A stretch of 64,000 nt of DNA from Pseudopyrenochaeta lycopersici (GCA_003313425.1 NHZP01000023.1:496001-560000); one strand, 5' to 3'. Counted from the first letter of the stretch, positions 22,060 to 35,088 are shown. Notes: generated by a model not told the origin, from the letters alone. Translations and numbers: made by a program.

Positions 22060-24332
22060 TCACTTCTACAGGACGTTTCTCAGTTCCTTCTTCTTCCTAA
22101 AGGAGCTTTCTAACCTAGCCTTTAATATCATTCTGCCTAAGTAAGTCTCCTATAGTTAATCCTCGTACTTCTTACTTTAAGATAGCTAATGCAATCCTAG
22201 ATAGTTAGTAGATTTCTAGGCTTTATTCTTTATCGTGAGTCTCTTAGAATTAAACCTTCTTTTCTTTACCTTAATACGCGTAATTAATAGGTAGCTTAAG
22301 GTAATCTAGTATCTGATAGGGTGGCGGCTTGGCAGTAACTGTTGCTCCTCTGTACAGCGTTATAATAGGCACGCCCGCAGGTCCTATATCGTGCATAATC
22401 TCGTCGCCCTTATATCTTTATCTTAAAGTAGGCGTAGCTAAAGCAGTCAGCCCTTTCTCTATAAATTAGCTTAGCTCTTTATTTTAGTTTCCTAGTAGTT
22501 GTCTAGCTAAAATCTTTTATAGCTGCGCAGGCTTTCGTACCTCGCCTTAGCGAACTTGTTCTAGAGTTTTATCTTTACTTAGTGTTACTTTTTAACTAGC
22601 TGCACAGACTTCCGCAGTTTCTAGGAGGTCCTTAGGAAACGCCCCCATAATAATATCGTCACTGTCCACGTAATTAAGGCTTATAACTAAGCCGTGATGT
22701 TACTAGTTAAGTATGCGATTTTCCTAGAAGTTGCGAAACTTATCTTCTACATCTATCTTAGTTCCTACGCTAAGGATTTCTGTAACGCTGTTAGCTGCTA
22801 GGTTCTCTTGTTATTAACTTCGCCCTAGGTTCCTTACCCCTGCGCGTAAGTCTGTTCCTCTAAACATATCTAGTCTTACTACTAAAGCTAGCTAGTCTAG
22901 CACATCCTTAGGTACTTTAAAGAATTCCGTAACCTTCTTTTTCAGCCAGTTAAGCTAAAAGCTTAGCAGAATAGACCTAGTAATTTCTCTAAGCTTTTTA
23001 TGCGATAGTCCAAAATAATAGATCCTGCGGTTATCTTCCTTTATAAAGAAAGTAGATACCTAGCCTAACAAGACAAGTTCGCGGTATGCATCGCAATCTT
23101 AAACCAGATAAGCTGCTGAGCCACACATATTATATGTAAGGCGTCGTTCTCGCCCTTATACCTACGTAGAGCCTTATCTCTAATTAACGTTTGGAGGTAT
23201 ATTAGTTACATAACTTCTATCGTTTTAATTATAATACATCTGTTAGCGTAGTTGCGATAGTGCTTATTATTATACCACATAATTAAGGAAGTATGCGTAA
23301 TTCGCAGGAGACTAGAGGGCTTTCGCAATAGCCTTATTTTAGTTCATAACCTCAGTCAACTTAGTAACGTTAATTCTAACGTCTTTAAAGGCTTATACAA
23401 GATCTATTACTTTCGTCGTCAACCTTAGGTAGTTAAGGCCCTTTCTTCTTTTTAACTACCTTTCTTGCCTCTTCTAAAGCTAAAGAGGAGGTTTTACGCG
23501 GGATAGTGTCATATTAACTAAGCAGTCGTTATTCCGCAGCAGCTACCTCTTTTAATTCCTCCTTTTACTAGTATATCTTCTTTATAAACTTATAGATACT
23601 TTCTATGTAGTAGGTTTCTAAACGCCTTCCTTCTAGGCTGTTAGGCATCCTAATAAGTACGTCTTCTCTGTCCTTAGCAGGCAGGCCTTAGTAGAATAGG
23701 TAGCCTTTTTCTTTCTTAGATATGTTTCCTAACTTAATGCAGGCTTCTGCATAAATAAGGAAGTTAGCGTAATAGCTAGGCAAGCCAGGGAACTGCAGCG
23801 CTAATTAAGTAATATAATCCTTAAGGTACGCACGTGTTCCTATTTTAGTACTTTTATCCTCGTCTTTCTAGTATTCCTTAATAAGCTCTTAAAGGCCTTC
23901 CTAATCTCTCCCTTTAAACTTAAGGGATCTTTTAATAAAGTTACTACATTCGTCGTCGCAGAAGTTAGGAAGCACGCGGAGTCTCTCCTCTTAATTAAGA
24001 CCTCCGTTTTCCGCGCGGCGATTATAGCTCTTAAGGAACTTAGTCGCGTTGGTTCCGTTAAACACTGGGCCAGTGCCGTGCCTTATAGGCAGCAACACAT
24101 TTCTCCTGCTCATGTTCGGGGCAGTTAGCATGTCCATTATCTGTTCTTTTCTCGTTTAACTCAGGGTCTCAATGTCTTTTGTCTTATTATTACTAGCTCG
24201 CTCAGGCGCAGGCGTAAGAGTAGCTGGCGAGTACTCCTCCTCGTCCGATGTCTCAATAGCTATTTATAGAGTTTCTCTGTAGTAACTAAGTTCAGATAGA
24301 AATTCCTCGTAGGTTAACTTACTAGTTAACAT
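22060..24332 (-). pseudogene. RLG-C gag, RIP-damaged
   Basis: On the minus strand an ATG at 24332-24330 opens MLTSKLTYEEFLSELSYYRE, followed by a long, fairly well preserved protein: RRNVLLPIRHGTGPVFNG, then FLKSYNRRAENG, a run ending CSNFIKRSLKFKGRDWEGL and further helical sequence. Only scattered TAG/TAA codons interrupt it. Position (first coding region after the 5' LTR) and character fit a gag capsid. No zinc knuckle was located with certainty. Confidence 0.65.
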
Positions 24333-24735
24333 TTAAACTTAGATTCTTAGTTTGCTGGGTGTTTTATGTTTTATTTAATTAATTGTCCATAGGACTCAGC
24401 GTTTTTCTCCTTAATACTTAATACCTTGAACTTAAACTTAACGGCTTCGATCCTTCGTTAGTTCCTGTCTAAGAACTAATTTCTTACTTACTTAATTTTC
24501 TAATAACTAGCTAATAACTAATAACTAACTATATATCCTTTTTATGCATACTGTTATGCGTATCTTAAATAAAAGGCTACGGGTAAGCCTTACTTAAAGC
24601 TTAAAAATTACCTATCCAGATTAGTCTTAGGGTCGTTTTTACCCCTTTCTATTATTTTCCAATAGCAGCGGCTTAGGGGATCTCAAGGTTGCACCAAGAA
24701 GTTGATAAAATTTAGCCCCTTAGGCTTCGCCAATT

Positions 24736-25063
24736 TGTGCAGGAACAGAGGCCTTAGCCAACTTCTCCCTTTTAATAGTAGCCTTGCGCGCAGTAGAAGC
24801 AACTGAGCATCTCGTGTTAGTCAAGATAGTAAGGTGCGGGGACAGGTAACAAGGTAGACAAAGGTGGATAGGCAACGATAAATTGAATAATCGAGACTCT
24901 AGTAAAGCAGGACTTGACAGTACAGCGTGGGTGGTACTTAGTGGATTCGATGCCTCCCAAGGAGGTCCTATCTATCTACCTTTATACCCGGATTTCCCGG
25001 CCAAGCCTACCTAATCCTAGCTGAGATGCCCTCGGTAACTACGTCACCAAGTGCATCAGCACA
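24736..25063 (-). repeat. RLG-C 5' LTR
   Basis: 328 bp, partner of 13268-13595. The downstream side on the minus strand (below 24736) should hold the primer-binding site; no standard TGG-type site is obvious right at the LTR edge. Confidence 0.9.
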
Positions 25064-25182
25064 CTAGCTGCTAACTTATACAAGCTAATAAGAAAAGGGG
25101 GCAGAGGAGATTAAGGAGTTCTTTCCCCGTGCGATAGTAGCGAAGCCACTCCTACTTAAAAGGCGCAGCCTATTACATAGCC

Positions 25183-27850
25183 TAATTTACAGTTTATTAG
25201 AAAAAGAACTTAAAACCCTACGCGAATATATTAAGATAAACTTAAAAAAAGAATTTATTAGAGAATTATAGTTACTAGCAGGATACCCTATATTATTTAT
25301 ACTAAAAAAGAATAGAAAGCTAAGATTATACGTTAACTATTAAAAGCTTAATAATATTATAATAAAGAATTAATACTTTTTACTAAATATAGTAGAACTA
25401 TAAGATTAACTAGCTTTTATAAAAGTCTTTATAGTATTAGACTTAAGAGGAGTATATAACCTTATTTATATAAAGAAAAGTAAAGAATAGAAGACTATAT
25501 TTAGGACACGCTATAGCTACTATAAGTATATAGTAATACTTTTTAGTCTTACTAATATACTAGTAATATACTAGGTACTTATTAATAACGTGTTAAGAGA
25601 GCACCTAGATATATTTATTATTATATACCTTAATAATATCCTTATATACTTAGATAATTTATAGGAATATATTAAGCACGTTAAAATAGTTCTTACTTAC
25701 TTAGGAAGATTTAGTTTACTACTCAAACCTAAAAAATATAAGTTTTATAAGGAAAAAAGTTAAATTCTTAGGATATATAGTAGGTGCATATAGAGTAAAG
25801 ATAAGTAAAAAAAAATAAGAGTAGTAAAGGAATAGCCTAAACCTAAAATAGTTAAAGATATATAGTTATTTATAAGATTTATTAACTTTAACTTATAGTT
25901 TATTAAGGACTTCTCTAAAAAATCTATCTTACTTACTAAACTTATAAGAAAAGAGATAAAATAAGAATAAAGGAATAAATAAAAAAAAGTATTTTAGATA
26001 CTTAAAGAAGCCTATATTATACTACTAGTATTAATTATATTTTAAATAGGAGAACTTTTATAGTTTAAAATAAATACCTCTAACTTTATACTAGGTATAA
26101 TAGTAAAATAAGAATATAATAAGAAATAGTACCTAATTACTTACTACTGTAGGAAATTTACAGACTTAGAGGAATACTATAACGTATATAATAAGGAACT
26201 TATAGTAGTTATTAACGCTCTTAACTACTAGCAGATCTATATAGAGAGCTGCTTAGATCTTATAATATTTATAGATTATAAAAACTTAGTTAATTTTACT
26301 ACTACTAAGACCTTAAACTAAAGATAGGTTAGATAGGCTAAAATATTAGAGTAATATAAGTTTAAGATTATATGCACGTTAGGAAAGGATAATAGCAGAG
26401 CTAATACTCTTAGCTAAAGAACAGATATTATAGGAATAAAAGTAATAATTAGTAATACTATCCTTTAAGTAAACTAGGACGGAAGCCTAAGACCTAATAA
26501 GTTATTAAATAATACTATAATAATTACGTCTAAAGTACTTAAAGAATTATAAGAAGTAATTATTTAATAACACTATAATAACCTAGTATATAGTTACCTT
26601 AAAATTAAAAGAATAATAGAACTTATATAGTAATACTATAGCTTTAAGAATATAAAGGCTAAGGTTAAATAGTTTATTAAAAAATGCGCGGACTACTATA
26701 AGAATAAATATAGCACTTATATACTTTATAGAGAAATATAAGCTATAGAGCTACCTAATAAACCTTAGGTAGATATTTCTATAAACTTTATAACAGGGTT
26801 ACTACTATCTAAAGATCCCGCGATAAGAATTAAGTATAACGCTATCTTTAATATAGTCTACAGGTTTATAAAAGTAGTAGAAATAATACTATTTTAAAAT
26901 AACTATAATATAGAATAACTAGTATTTATTATCTTAGATAGACTAATATAATATTATAGTATACCTAAGTCTATTATTAGTAATAGAGATAAGCTTTTTA
27001 TATCTAACTTCTAGTCTACTTTAATAGCTGTAATAGGGATAAAGAGAAAACTATTAATAGCCTATTACCTATAAATAGATAGATAAATAGAAAGAATAAA
27101 CAGAATAATAAAGACCTACGTAAGGATCTACAGTAATTAATAATAGAATAATTAGGTCTTATTATTACTAATAGTACAACTAGCCTATAATAATAAATTG
27201 TTAGAATCTACTAGAAAGATACTATTCTTTACTAACTATAAGAGATACTCTAATCTCTTTATAAAGTTATATCTTAGTAGAAAAGCTAAAGTAGCTATAA
27301 AAATAGCTAAAGAAATAAAGAAAATATATAAATAACTCTAAAGAAACCTTAAGAAAGTATAACGTAACAGTATTTCTTACTAAAATAAGAAAAGAAAAAT
27401 AGTACCTTAGCTAAAGAAGGGGGATAAAGTATACTTACTTATAAAAAATCTATATAATAAGTAACTAAGTAAGAAACTTAATTATATTAACGTTAGACTA
27501 TTTTTAGTTAAAGAATAAAATAGACTTATAAATTATATACTTAAGCTACTACTAGATATAAAGATCTACTTATACTTTTATATCTCTAAGCTAGAACTAG
27601 CTAACCCTATAATACTATTATAAAGAATATTCTAATATAACTTAGAGGAAGAAAATAAATTTAAAGTTAAGAAGATTTAGGGATACTAATAAAATAGAAG
27701 AGTTAATAACCTAGAATTAAGCTTTAGCTACTTAGTTAAATAGAAAGAATACTTAAGTATAGAAAGTACGTAAGAACTACTAGAAAACCTAAGAAACTAC
27801 TAAGAAAAAATTAGAGAATATTAGGAAAAGGAGGAAAGAAAGAAGAAAAA
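25183..27850 (+). pseudogene. RLG-A pol continuation: RT, RNase H, integrase, chromodomain
   Basis: From the end of the solo-LTR duplication the plus-strand frame gives RT (KKNRKLRLYVNY, then the catalytic box as IIIYLNNILIYL near 25616-25651, DD changed to NN by RIP), RNase H (KFTDLEEYYNVYNKELIVVI near 26157-26216), integrase (VDISINFITGLLLSKD near 26770-26815 and NAIFNIVYRFIKVVE) and a C-terminal chromodomain near 27680-27840 (RRVNNLELSFSYLVK, KEYLS). Chromodomains guide chromovirus integration to methylated histone H3. In-frame TAG/TAA codons make it untranslatable. It ends just before RLG-E. Confidence 0.85.
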
Positions 27851-27860
27851 ATAAATAAAC

Positions 27861-28091
27861 TGTAACGAAGTATCGTGAATCTAAACCTTAGTGTTGCAGT
27901 ATGGTTGCGCTAGACCTTTTCGGGGGCTAGCGCGCACTGTAATGGACCTGCTTAAAACCTACGCTAGCTGCGCAGAGCAGGGACAACAAGTATTATTCTC
28001 TCCTATAGCTAAGTAATAGTAATACAGAACTATCCTTTTACTATTATTTATAGTATAAAGTAAGTACTATTACTTAAAACTATACGTTATA
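27861..28091 (+). repeat. RLG-E 5' LTR
   Basis: 231 bp, beginning TGTAACGAAG and ending ACGTTATA. It is less mutated than its partner at the left edge but more mutated at the right edge. It carries the GC-rich stretch GGGGGCTAGCGCGCACTG shared with the 3' LTR. Confidence 0.88.
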
Positions 28092-28149
28092 TAATAATAC
28101 TTCTCTATATAATAGTCTAAGGATAGTTCCTCCTACGCGATCTGGTAAA

Positions 28150-29300
28150 CAGGCCGCCTCTGCTAGCAAGACGCCTAACCCCCCTATTAAAGTTAACCTG
28201 CAGGTAGACAAAGAACTACTAACTCTTAGCGCGAGTACACCTTTAACTCTTAAGGAGCGTATCCTAGCTACTAAAAAGAGACGCGATAAGCTCTAAGCGC
28301 TTCTACGCCTACGCGTAATTAAGAAGGAAATTATATAGCTAGAAAGTATTAAACGTAACCTTACTCTAGCTTTATTAGTAGATAGAACTCCTAAAGTTTA
28401 GGTTATAGAGGCGCGTAAGAGGAGCGCACCTAACGCGTCTCTGCTTCTACACGTAAAACGTACGCTTAAACCTAGAGATCTATCTAAATACTAAAGAAAG
28501 AACTTAAAGGAATATTATAAGTTTTTTTACTTATATAAAGTAGTATTTTAACTCTTACTATAGGAATTTTATCTTAATAATAATAAAGTTATCTAGGCTA
28601 TATAGCACCTAAGAGGAGACCTAAGAGACTTTTAGTATACGCACTATAAGCGCGCATTTAAAGTAAATAAAATAATACTTACCTAGGAATATTTTAAGTA
28701 ATATATACTTAACTTACTATCTAACCTAATTAATCGCAGCCTTAAAGCAGCTATAGCGCACGCTTAGGCTATATAGTAGAAAGACTAGACTATTTAGTCT
28801 TTTATAACTTACCTTAATATTATTAAAGATTAACTTACGCCTTATACTAAGGTATAGAGAGTTTAGTATCTCTTCTTAAAGTTAAGGCCTAAATTATAGA
28901 GGGCTATTACTAACTACTACTAGATTCTTATAACTAAGAAGGATTTAATAGTATTAGGCTCTATACTTAAGTAGAACCTATACTAAGCCTTACTAACGTA
29001 AGACTAGTATACGCGTAATATATTTAAGAGAAAATCCTAAGAAAGGACTCTAAAATATAAACTAAATAAGCCTCCCTATAGACTATAAGATAAAAGTAAA
29101 GTTACTTACTTTAATTATAAGAAGGTTAGATACTACACTAATAAGTACTAAAGTAGTAATCTAAACTACCTTCTAGTATATATTAACTAGATAGGAAAAG
29201 GTTAAGCCTTACTAGTAATTTAGAAATAGTAAGGCGTATACCTATTAATATCTTACTAGGTATAAAGCGTAAGTGTAGCGCAGCTGTAGAGATAGGCCCT
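28150..29300 (+). pseudogene. RLG-E gag, RIP-inactivated
   Basis: The conceptual translation is lysine/arginine-rich and ends in a zinc knuckle near 29099-29150, read as YFNYKKVRYYTNKY, that is a C-x2-C-x4-H-x4-C box with C and H changed to Tyr by RIP. Stops are frequent. It is the first coding region after the 5' LTR. Confidence 0.7.
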
Positions 29301-29399
29301 AAGAAGGAACTCTAAGTTATTCTTAACTCCTAGGCTAACATTAGCTTAATTAGTTAGAAGCTAGCTATTAAGATAGGACTACTACTACTTAAAGGAGTA

Positions 29400-32300
29400 G
29401 AGCTCTTAAGACTAGGTTAGATTAGTGCCTAACGTTAGAACACCTATATAGTATATAAGCTTTAGGTGCGTTTAATAGATAATAATAGCGTTAATTACTA
29501 AGCTTAGGTTATAGCGTATAGAGTAGATAAGGAGGGCGTTCTCCTTCTACTTAGTAACCCTTTTTTATAATAGTAGAATATTTATATTAACTATAGCTCT
29601 TAAATATAGCATTAAGGGTATACCTTAGCTAATATTAAGCTTATTACTACTATAGAACTTTATAAAGATATAGAGTAAACTAGCTCTAACGTATACTTTC
29701 TAGGAGTACTATAAGTTATAAGTAAAGGTTTAGAGTATAATACTTATATCTTTAGAGCGCGTGTCGCGCTAGAAGCGCGTATCTCTAATATATTAGCTAA
29801 CTATAGTAATATATTTAATAATAAAAAAGTAGAAGCCCTACTAAATTTTAAAACTTCTAACTATGCTATCCTACTTATAGCTAATAAAGAACCTCTATAT
29901 AGTCTACTATATAACCTCTCTACGCATAAGCTTAAGGTACTCTATAACTATATAGAGGACGCGCTATATAAAGGCTAGATTTAGTATAGTATAAGTCCTA
30001 CAGGAGCTCTTATACTATTTATTCTTAAGAAAGATAGAAAGCTTTACCTCTATATTAACTATTAAGGATTAAATACTATTATAATTAAATACTATTATAA
30101 TTAAAGATTATTACTTACTTCTATTAATTAGAGAAACACTAGATCGCCTGTTAGGCGCATATTATTATACTACCCTAGATCTCTGTAATATATACTACTA
30201 CCTAAGAATTTAATTAGAAGATAAGTAGAAAACTACCTTTTAAACTTAATATAGCTACTTTAAGTACTTAGTTATACTATTTAGGCTAACTAACGCTCTA
30301 GTAAGCTTTTAAGCCTATATTAATAAGGCGCTTAGTAAGTATTTAGACTATATTTACGTAGTTTACCTTAATAATATACTTATCTATACCTATAGTAAAG
30401 ATATTATAGTATACTAGCGCGTAGTATACTCTATACTTAAAGCCTTATAAAAGGTAGAGCTCTTTACTAACCTTAAAAAGTGTACCTTTATATTAAGTAA
30501 AGTTTACTTCTTTAGGTTTATTATTATAACGCGCAGAATCTACGCAGATCTAGCGCGCGTTAAGACTATTACTTAATAGCTACAGCCTATAAATATTAAG
30601 GAACTCTAGTCCTTTCTTAGGTTTACTAACTTTTATTAACTTTTTATTAAAGGATACGCTTATAAAACAGCTTCTCTTACTAATTTACTTAAGAGTAATT
30701 AGAATTTTTATTAGAATAATACAGTAAATATATTATTTAAGAAGCTTAAAGAGCGCTTTTTAAGTACGCTAATTCTGCGCTATTTTAACCCTGCTCTCGC
30801 GATACGCGTAGAGATAGATACGTCTACTTTTACTATCTTAGGTATTCTATTATAGTTATTTAAAGATAAAAAATAGTATCTAATTACCTTTATATTAAGG
30901 AAGCTTTAGAGCGCTAAGCTAAATTATAAAATATATAATTTAAAGCTCTTAGTAATTATATATAGCTTTAAGTAGTAGTAGTATTACTTTTAAGGTACGC
31001 AGCATACTATATAGGTCCTAAGTAACTATAATAACCTGCGCTCTATACGCGCAGTACAGAAGTTAAACCTACGTTAAGCACGTTAGGCGATCTATCTAGA
31101 AGCTTTTAATTTTAAAGTAAAGTACTACCTAAGGAAAATAAACTCTGCAGATAGCCTTTTATAAAAGGTAAATTACGTACAAGAGAACCTATTACTAACC
31201 TAGTTATTACTTACCTTATAGAATAAACTACTAGTAAGAGTAAAGTATAGTAGAGTAAGAGGATCTATAACTAGGCTTAGCTTAGTAAGCGCGTGTAAAA
31301 TATACATTACTATAGTTTGTAGAACTATAAAGGCCCCTACTACTAGCGCTATAGAATATATACTATACGTGCTACGCTTACTAGCTAGAGTATTAGTTAG
31401 TAGTAAACCTATAATAGTAGAGTCTAAAACGTAGATAGAGACCCTATACTAACTATAGTAAGAGGACGCCTTTACTTAGTAGTAGATTATAGACTCTACG
31501 CGCGTAGAACGCACTTAAAGTAGTAGAGGGGCGCCTATTTAGCGTCTTAATAAAAGAAAAGTTCTAAGATATAATAGTAGAATATATATTCTAGAAGAAC
31601 TAGCTATTAGGTAAGAGATTTTATTCTAGAACTATAATACGTATATAGTAGGCTACTTTAATACACGTAGAATGCTTAAGCTAATTAGAAGGCTATACTA
31701 TTAGCTAATACTTAGTTATAATATTTAGGAGTATATAAGAACGTATACTATTTACTAAAAGAGTAAAGCTTTAAAGTATAGTTAATATAAAAAGCTAGCA
31801 CCTCTACTAGTTTCTAGAGATATATTTAAGAAAGTTATACTAGACTTTATTTCTAGGTTACTCTTAGTAAAAGATAGTTTAGGTTACGTGTTTAATATAA
31901 TTCTTATAATTATTAATTACTTCTTAAAGATAATACTCTATATACCTACTTTAAAGATATAAGACGTAAAATAGTTTATAAAAGCTTACTTTAACTATAT
32001 AATTTTAAAGTTTAAAGTATAGAAAAGTATTATATTAGATAGAGGCCCTATCTTTACCTCTAACTTTTAGGCAGAGATTTACTACTAACTATAGGTAAAG
32101 CGTAAGCTAAGCACAGCTTTCTATCTACAGACCGATAGGCAAACAGAACGCTAGAATTAAACGCTTAAATAGTACCTTTAAGTCTTTACATTAGTAGCTT
32201 AGGATAACTAGGTTAAGCTTTTAAGTACAGCTTAATTTACGTATAATAATTTAGTCTATAAGTTAATAAAATTAACTCCTTTCTATACTATATATAGTAA

Positions 32301-32890
32301 GCACCTACTAGTTACCTTACCTCCTAAAGATAGCAGGCTAGAGAGGGAGATGCCTAATATAATAGACAGAGTTAAGCGTATATATAATATAAGAACCGCG
32401 CTTATAAAACACCTATAAAAAGTATAAGAGTATTAAAGCTAATATTATAATAAAAAGTATAAGGATAAAGTATTCTACTAAGGAGATCTTATATTACTTA
32501 GTACTAAGTATATTAACTTAACCTACTAACTAAATAAAAAGCTATCTAGTAAGTTTATTAGACCCTTTAAAGTATAAGAAGTAGTTAGAATATAAGTATA
32601 TTACTTAATTCTACTACCTTACTACTATATTTATAATATATTCTATATCTTACTCCTTAAATACTAGAAATCCTAGTAGGAAGAAGAGGAAAATACCTAG
32701 CTACCTAATATTACTCTTAAAGGAGAGGAAGTCTAAGAAGTTAAAAAGATCCTAAGTAAATATATAAAGAAGGGCTAACTATAGTACTAGCTAAGGTAGA
32801 AAAGCTATAATAAAACTTAGGATACTTAGACTTTAGTATTAGATTTTAAAAATATAGATAACCTAGTCTAAGAGTTTAAATAAGAGAGAA
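29400..32890 (+). pseudogene. RLG-E pol: protease, RT, RNase H, integrase, chromodomain
   Basis: RT is readable near 29990-30620 (LFILKKDRKLYLYINY and the catalytic box as VVYLNNILIY near 30357-30390). RNase H and integrase follow to about 32650. A C-terminal chromodomain lies near 32720-32880 (VKKILSKYIKKG, KSYNKT, VLDFKNIDNLV) after the integrase. All domains contain RIP-type stops. Relative to RLG-A the sequence is a separate chromovirus lineage. Confidence 0.78.
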
Positions 32891-33329
32891 GAACTACGCG
32901 CTTAAGGAAGAGAAAGAAAGTATAAGTTACGTAACTAAAGCGCTAAAGAGAAGTAAGTCTAAAAAAGAAAGTAAAATTTATTATTATAGCCTTAGGCTTA
33001 TAGGTATCTATAAGACGTAAAAGAAAACTCTTAAAAATGCTAAAACTACTTTACTCTTATTACCTATATTAGACTTAATCTTCTCCTTAGTATTACTTAT
33101 ACTTAAGGCGCTACTATTACTTACTAGAGCTTAATAAGAAACTCTTAAACCTCTTATAGCTTAGAGTATTTCTAGCCCTATCTTAACCTAGGCCTTAACC
33201 TTTACCCTTACTGCAGCCTTAACCTCCGCCCTTACTTCTACCTCTACCCCTTACGTTATAACGCGCTACAGCGCCTCTACAGCGTAGGGTAGGAGCCTAC
33301 TTATCTCCTCTATTATTATCTCTACTACT

Positions 33330-33480
33330 CTCTCTATTATCTACTCCTCTATTATTCTCTCCTCCTCCTCCTCCTCCCCTATTCTTCTACTATTCTTCCT
33401 CTTCTTTATCTTAACTTTTACCCCTACTACCTCTACTCTTATTATTACTGCTACTATTACTATTATTAGTATTATCTAGG
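33330..33480. repeat. Pyrimidine-rich low-complexity tract in the RLG-E 3' region
   Basis: An almost pure C/T stretch with a CTC trinucleotide run (about 33359-33377) and related TTCTTC/TATTAT units lies between the chromodomain and the 378-bp repeat. No coding or structural role is evident. Confidence 0.6.
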
Positions 33481-33762
33481 ATAACACTCTTTAGAGATAT
33501 TAGCTTGCGCTCCTAATATAAGTAACGTATTAGTATACTATATAAGCCGCGTAGGCTATAAGCTACTCTAGGGCAGCTGTAATCCTGCGCTGCTTAGCTA
33601 GGATTAGCCCTAGAAACTAAGGTAAGGTAGTAGGTACTTAAGTAGTAATACTTACAAGTATACTAATATAGGCAGTGTAGTAGCAGTAGCTAGTAAGCTC
33701 TAGATTAAACTAGCGCTAGCAGCGCGTAAGCTTAATACTAGTTATAATTACTACAGTATTAG

Positions 33763-34140
33763 TGTGCCGTTGCACAGGGTACCTGGGCAATCAGGTGATG
33801 ATGGGTTTCCTTTGTCAGCGAAATTTGGTGATAAAACTTGGAGATGCGAGAGATCTCAACATCATGCACAAAACGTGATGCACCATGCACCACACACCAC
33901 GATAATTTACTTCAAAACTGAGATTTTGCAAAGTAGCTAGTGCATTAGCTACGTCAATTCAATGAGATTTCAGACCATTTTGTTTATTACTTTTAATCAG
34001 GCTCCATACTTACCTTCGTTTCTGGCAGACTGCACAGGCAGGGCTGCTCCTGTTATTCACGCACGTTTGATTCCAACGTTACCTCTCATTCACAACACCA
34101 GAACTGCGGGATTGTGCCGAACCACCTTGTTAACTCCACA
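33763..34140. repeat. 378-bp interspersed repeat, copy 1 (not RIPed)
   Basis: It starts TGTGCCGTTGCACAGGG, which folds as a TGTGC/GCACA hairpin, and ends ACTCCACA. It is flanked by TTAG on both sides (33759-33762, 34141-34144; the match extends to ATTAG if the last base is counted in the duplication). GC content is normal and CpA is common, unlike the surrounding RIPed RLG-E. TG...CA ends with a short duplication suit a solo LTR; a SINE or MITE is also possible. A second, partly RIPed copy is at 53091-53463. The 60-codon frame inside it is probably chance. Confidence 0.8.
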
Positions 34141-34852
34141 TTAGTTTAGGGGGTAGTAGTAGTAGTAACTACTATATTATATTAATTACGAAGAATATAT
34201 AAGTAGTTTAAGCAGGTATTAAGCTTATAAGGAACCTATATTTATTAATAATAATAAGCCTAGAGTAAGCTATAGACTAAAGACTTATAGGAGTATAGGC
34301 GCTATAGTTACCTATAATATAATAGTTATAGTGCTAGTGCTTAGAGTTATTATAGTTTTTCTTCTAGTTAGTAATACTCTACGCGCAGCGTAGGTAAGTC
34401 TTTGTTACTACGTCTTAGTTAGCACGCTTATTAGCTATAGCTTATATAAAGGGCCTAGCACCGCAAAGGTGTAACTTCTTAATATACTTTAGATTTAGGT
34501 AATAGACTATAGTGTTAAGCAAGTTATATGCGTTATATATATAATTTAATAGTATTATTATAATAGGGTAAAGGAGCAGCGTAATATTATAATAACACTA
34601 GAAAACTCTACTATTATAAAGTAAGTCTGCATATTACTAAGGAATAAAAGTCTTAATTACCTTAACTTTACTAGAGGTAAGAGCGTAAATATAGAGCGCT
34701 TATAATATATAATAATAACGCGTATAGGACGCGTCTAGGACGCGTAATTAAAACACACACATATAGACACTCTTTTCCTATTTTCCTGTATAGTTTTAGG
34801 TTTTTATTAAGGCTATTAATACTATTAGGACGCTAGCTAGAGGGAAAGGCTC

Positions 34853-35083
34853 TATAATAAAGTCTTATAAATCTAAACCTTAGTGTTATAGTATAGTTGC
34901 GCTAGACCTTTTTAGGGGCTAGCGCGCACTGTAACAGACCTGCTTAAAACCTGCGCTAGCTGCGCGGAGCGGGGACGATAAGTATTATTCTCTCCTATAG
35001 CTAAGTAACAGCAATACAGAACTATCCCTTTACTATTATCTGTAGTATAAAGCAAGTACTATTGCCTGAAACCATACGTTACA
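34853..35083 (+). repeat. RLG-E 3' LTR
   Basis: 231 bp, partner of 27861-28091; its first bases TATAATAAAG are the RIPed form of TGTAACGAAG, and its end ACGTTACA is intact. Confidence 0.88.
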
Positions 35084-35088
35084 TAAAC

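Larger units (their letters stand above)
13268..25063 (-). mobile_element. RLG-C: 11.8-kb Ty3-type retrotransposon with a third coding region
   Basis: Identical-length LTRs of 328 bp (13268-13595 and 24736-25063) begin TGTGCAGG and end CAGCACA, flanked by CTAG (13264-13267, 25064-25067), a 4-bp duplication. The polypurine tract reading inward on the minus strand (AGTAGGGGAGG) abuts the left LTR, so transcription runs right to left. Order on the minus strand: gag, hairpin repeat, protease-RT-RNase H-integrase, hairpin repeat, then about 3.5 kb of further coding-like sequence. RIP damage is milder than in RLG-A. It is one of the longest Ty3-type layouts here and differs from the chromoviruses. 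Confidence 0.88.
13128..25177 (+). repeat. Solo LTR (about 250 bp) split by RLG-C
   Basis: After removing RLG-C and its 4-bp duplication, 13128-13267 joins 25068-25177 to give a 250-bp sequence that starts TGTTATGGGC and ends CTATTACA. It is flanked by a perfect 5-bp duplication TAGCC (13123-13127 and 25178-25182). This is what is left after recombination between two LTRs. RLG-A coding sequence is continuous when the insertion is removed. No other copy of this LTR is seen in the window; strand is nominal. Confidence 0.8.
27861..35083 (+). mobile_element. RLG-E: Ty3/gypsy chromovirus inserted in RLG-A
   Basis: Two 231-bp LTRs (27861-28091 and 34853-35083) start TGTAACG (RIPed to TATAATA in the right copy) and end CGTTACA. 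A perfect 5-bp duplication TAAAC flanks the element (27856-27860, 35084-35088). A purine tract AGAGGGAAAGGC lies just before the right LTR. Net size is about 6.84 kb after removing the 378-bp repeat at 33763. Gag, RT, integrase and chromodomain are legible but full of RIP stops. Confidence 0.9.

Noticed and set aside
33962..34144. 60-codon frame
   Set aside because: Lies inside the 378-bp repeat; the second copy at 53091 does not keep it open.
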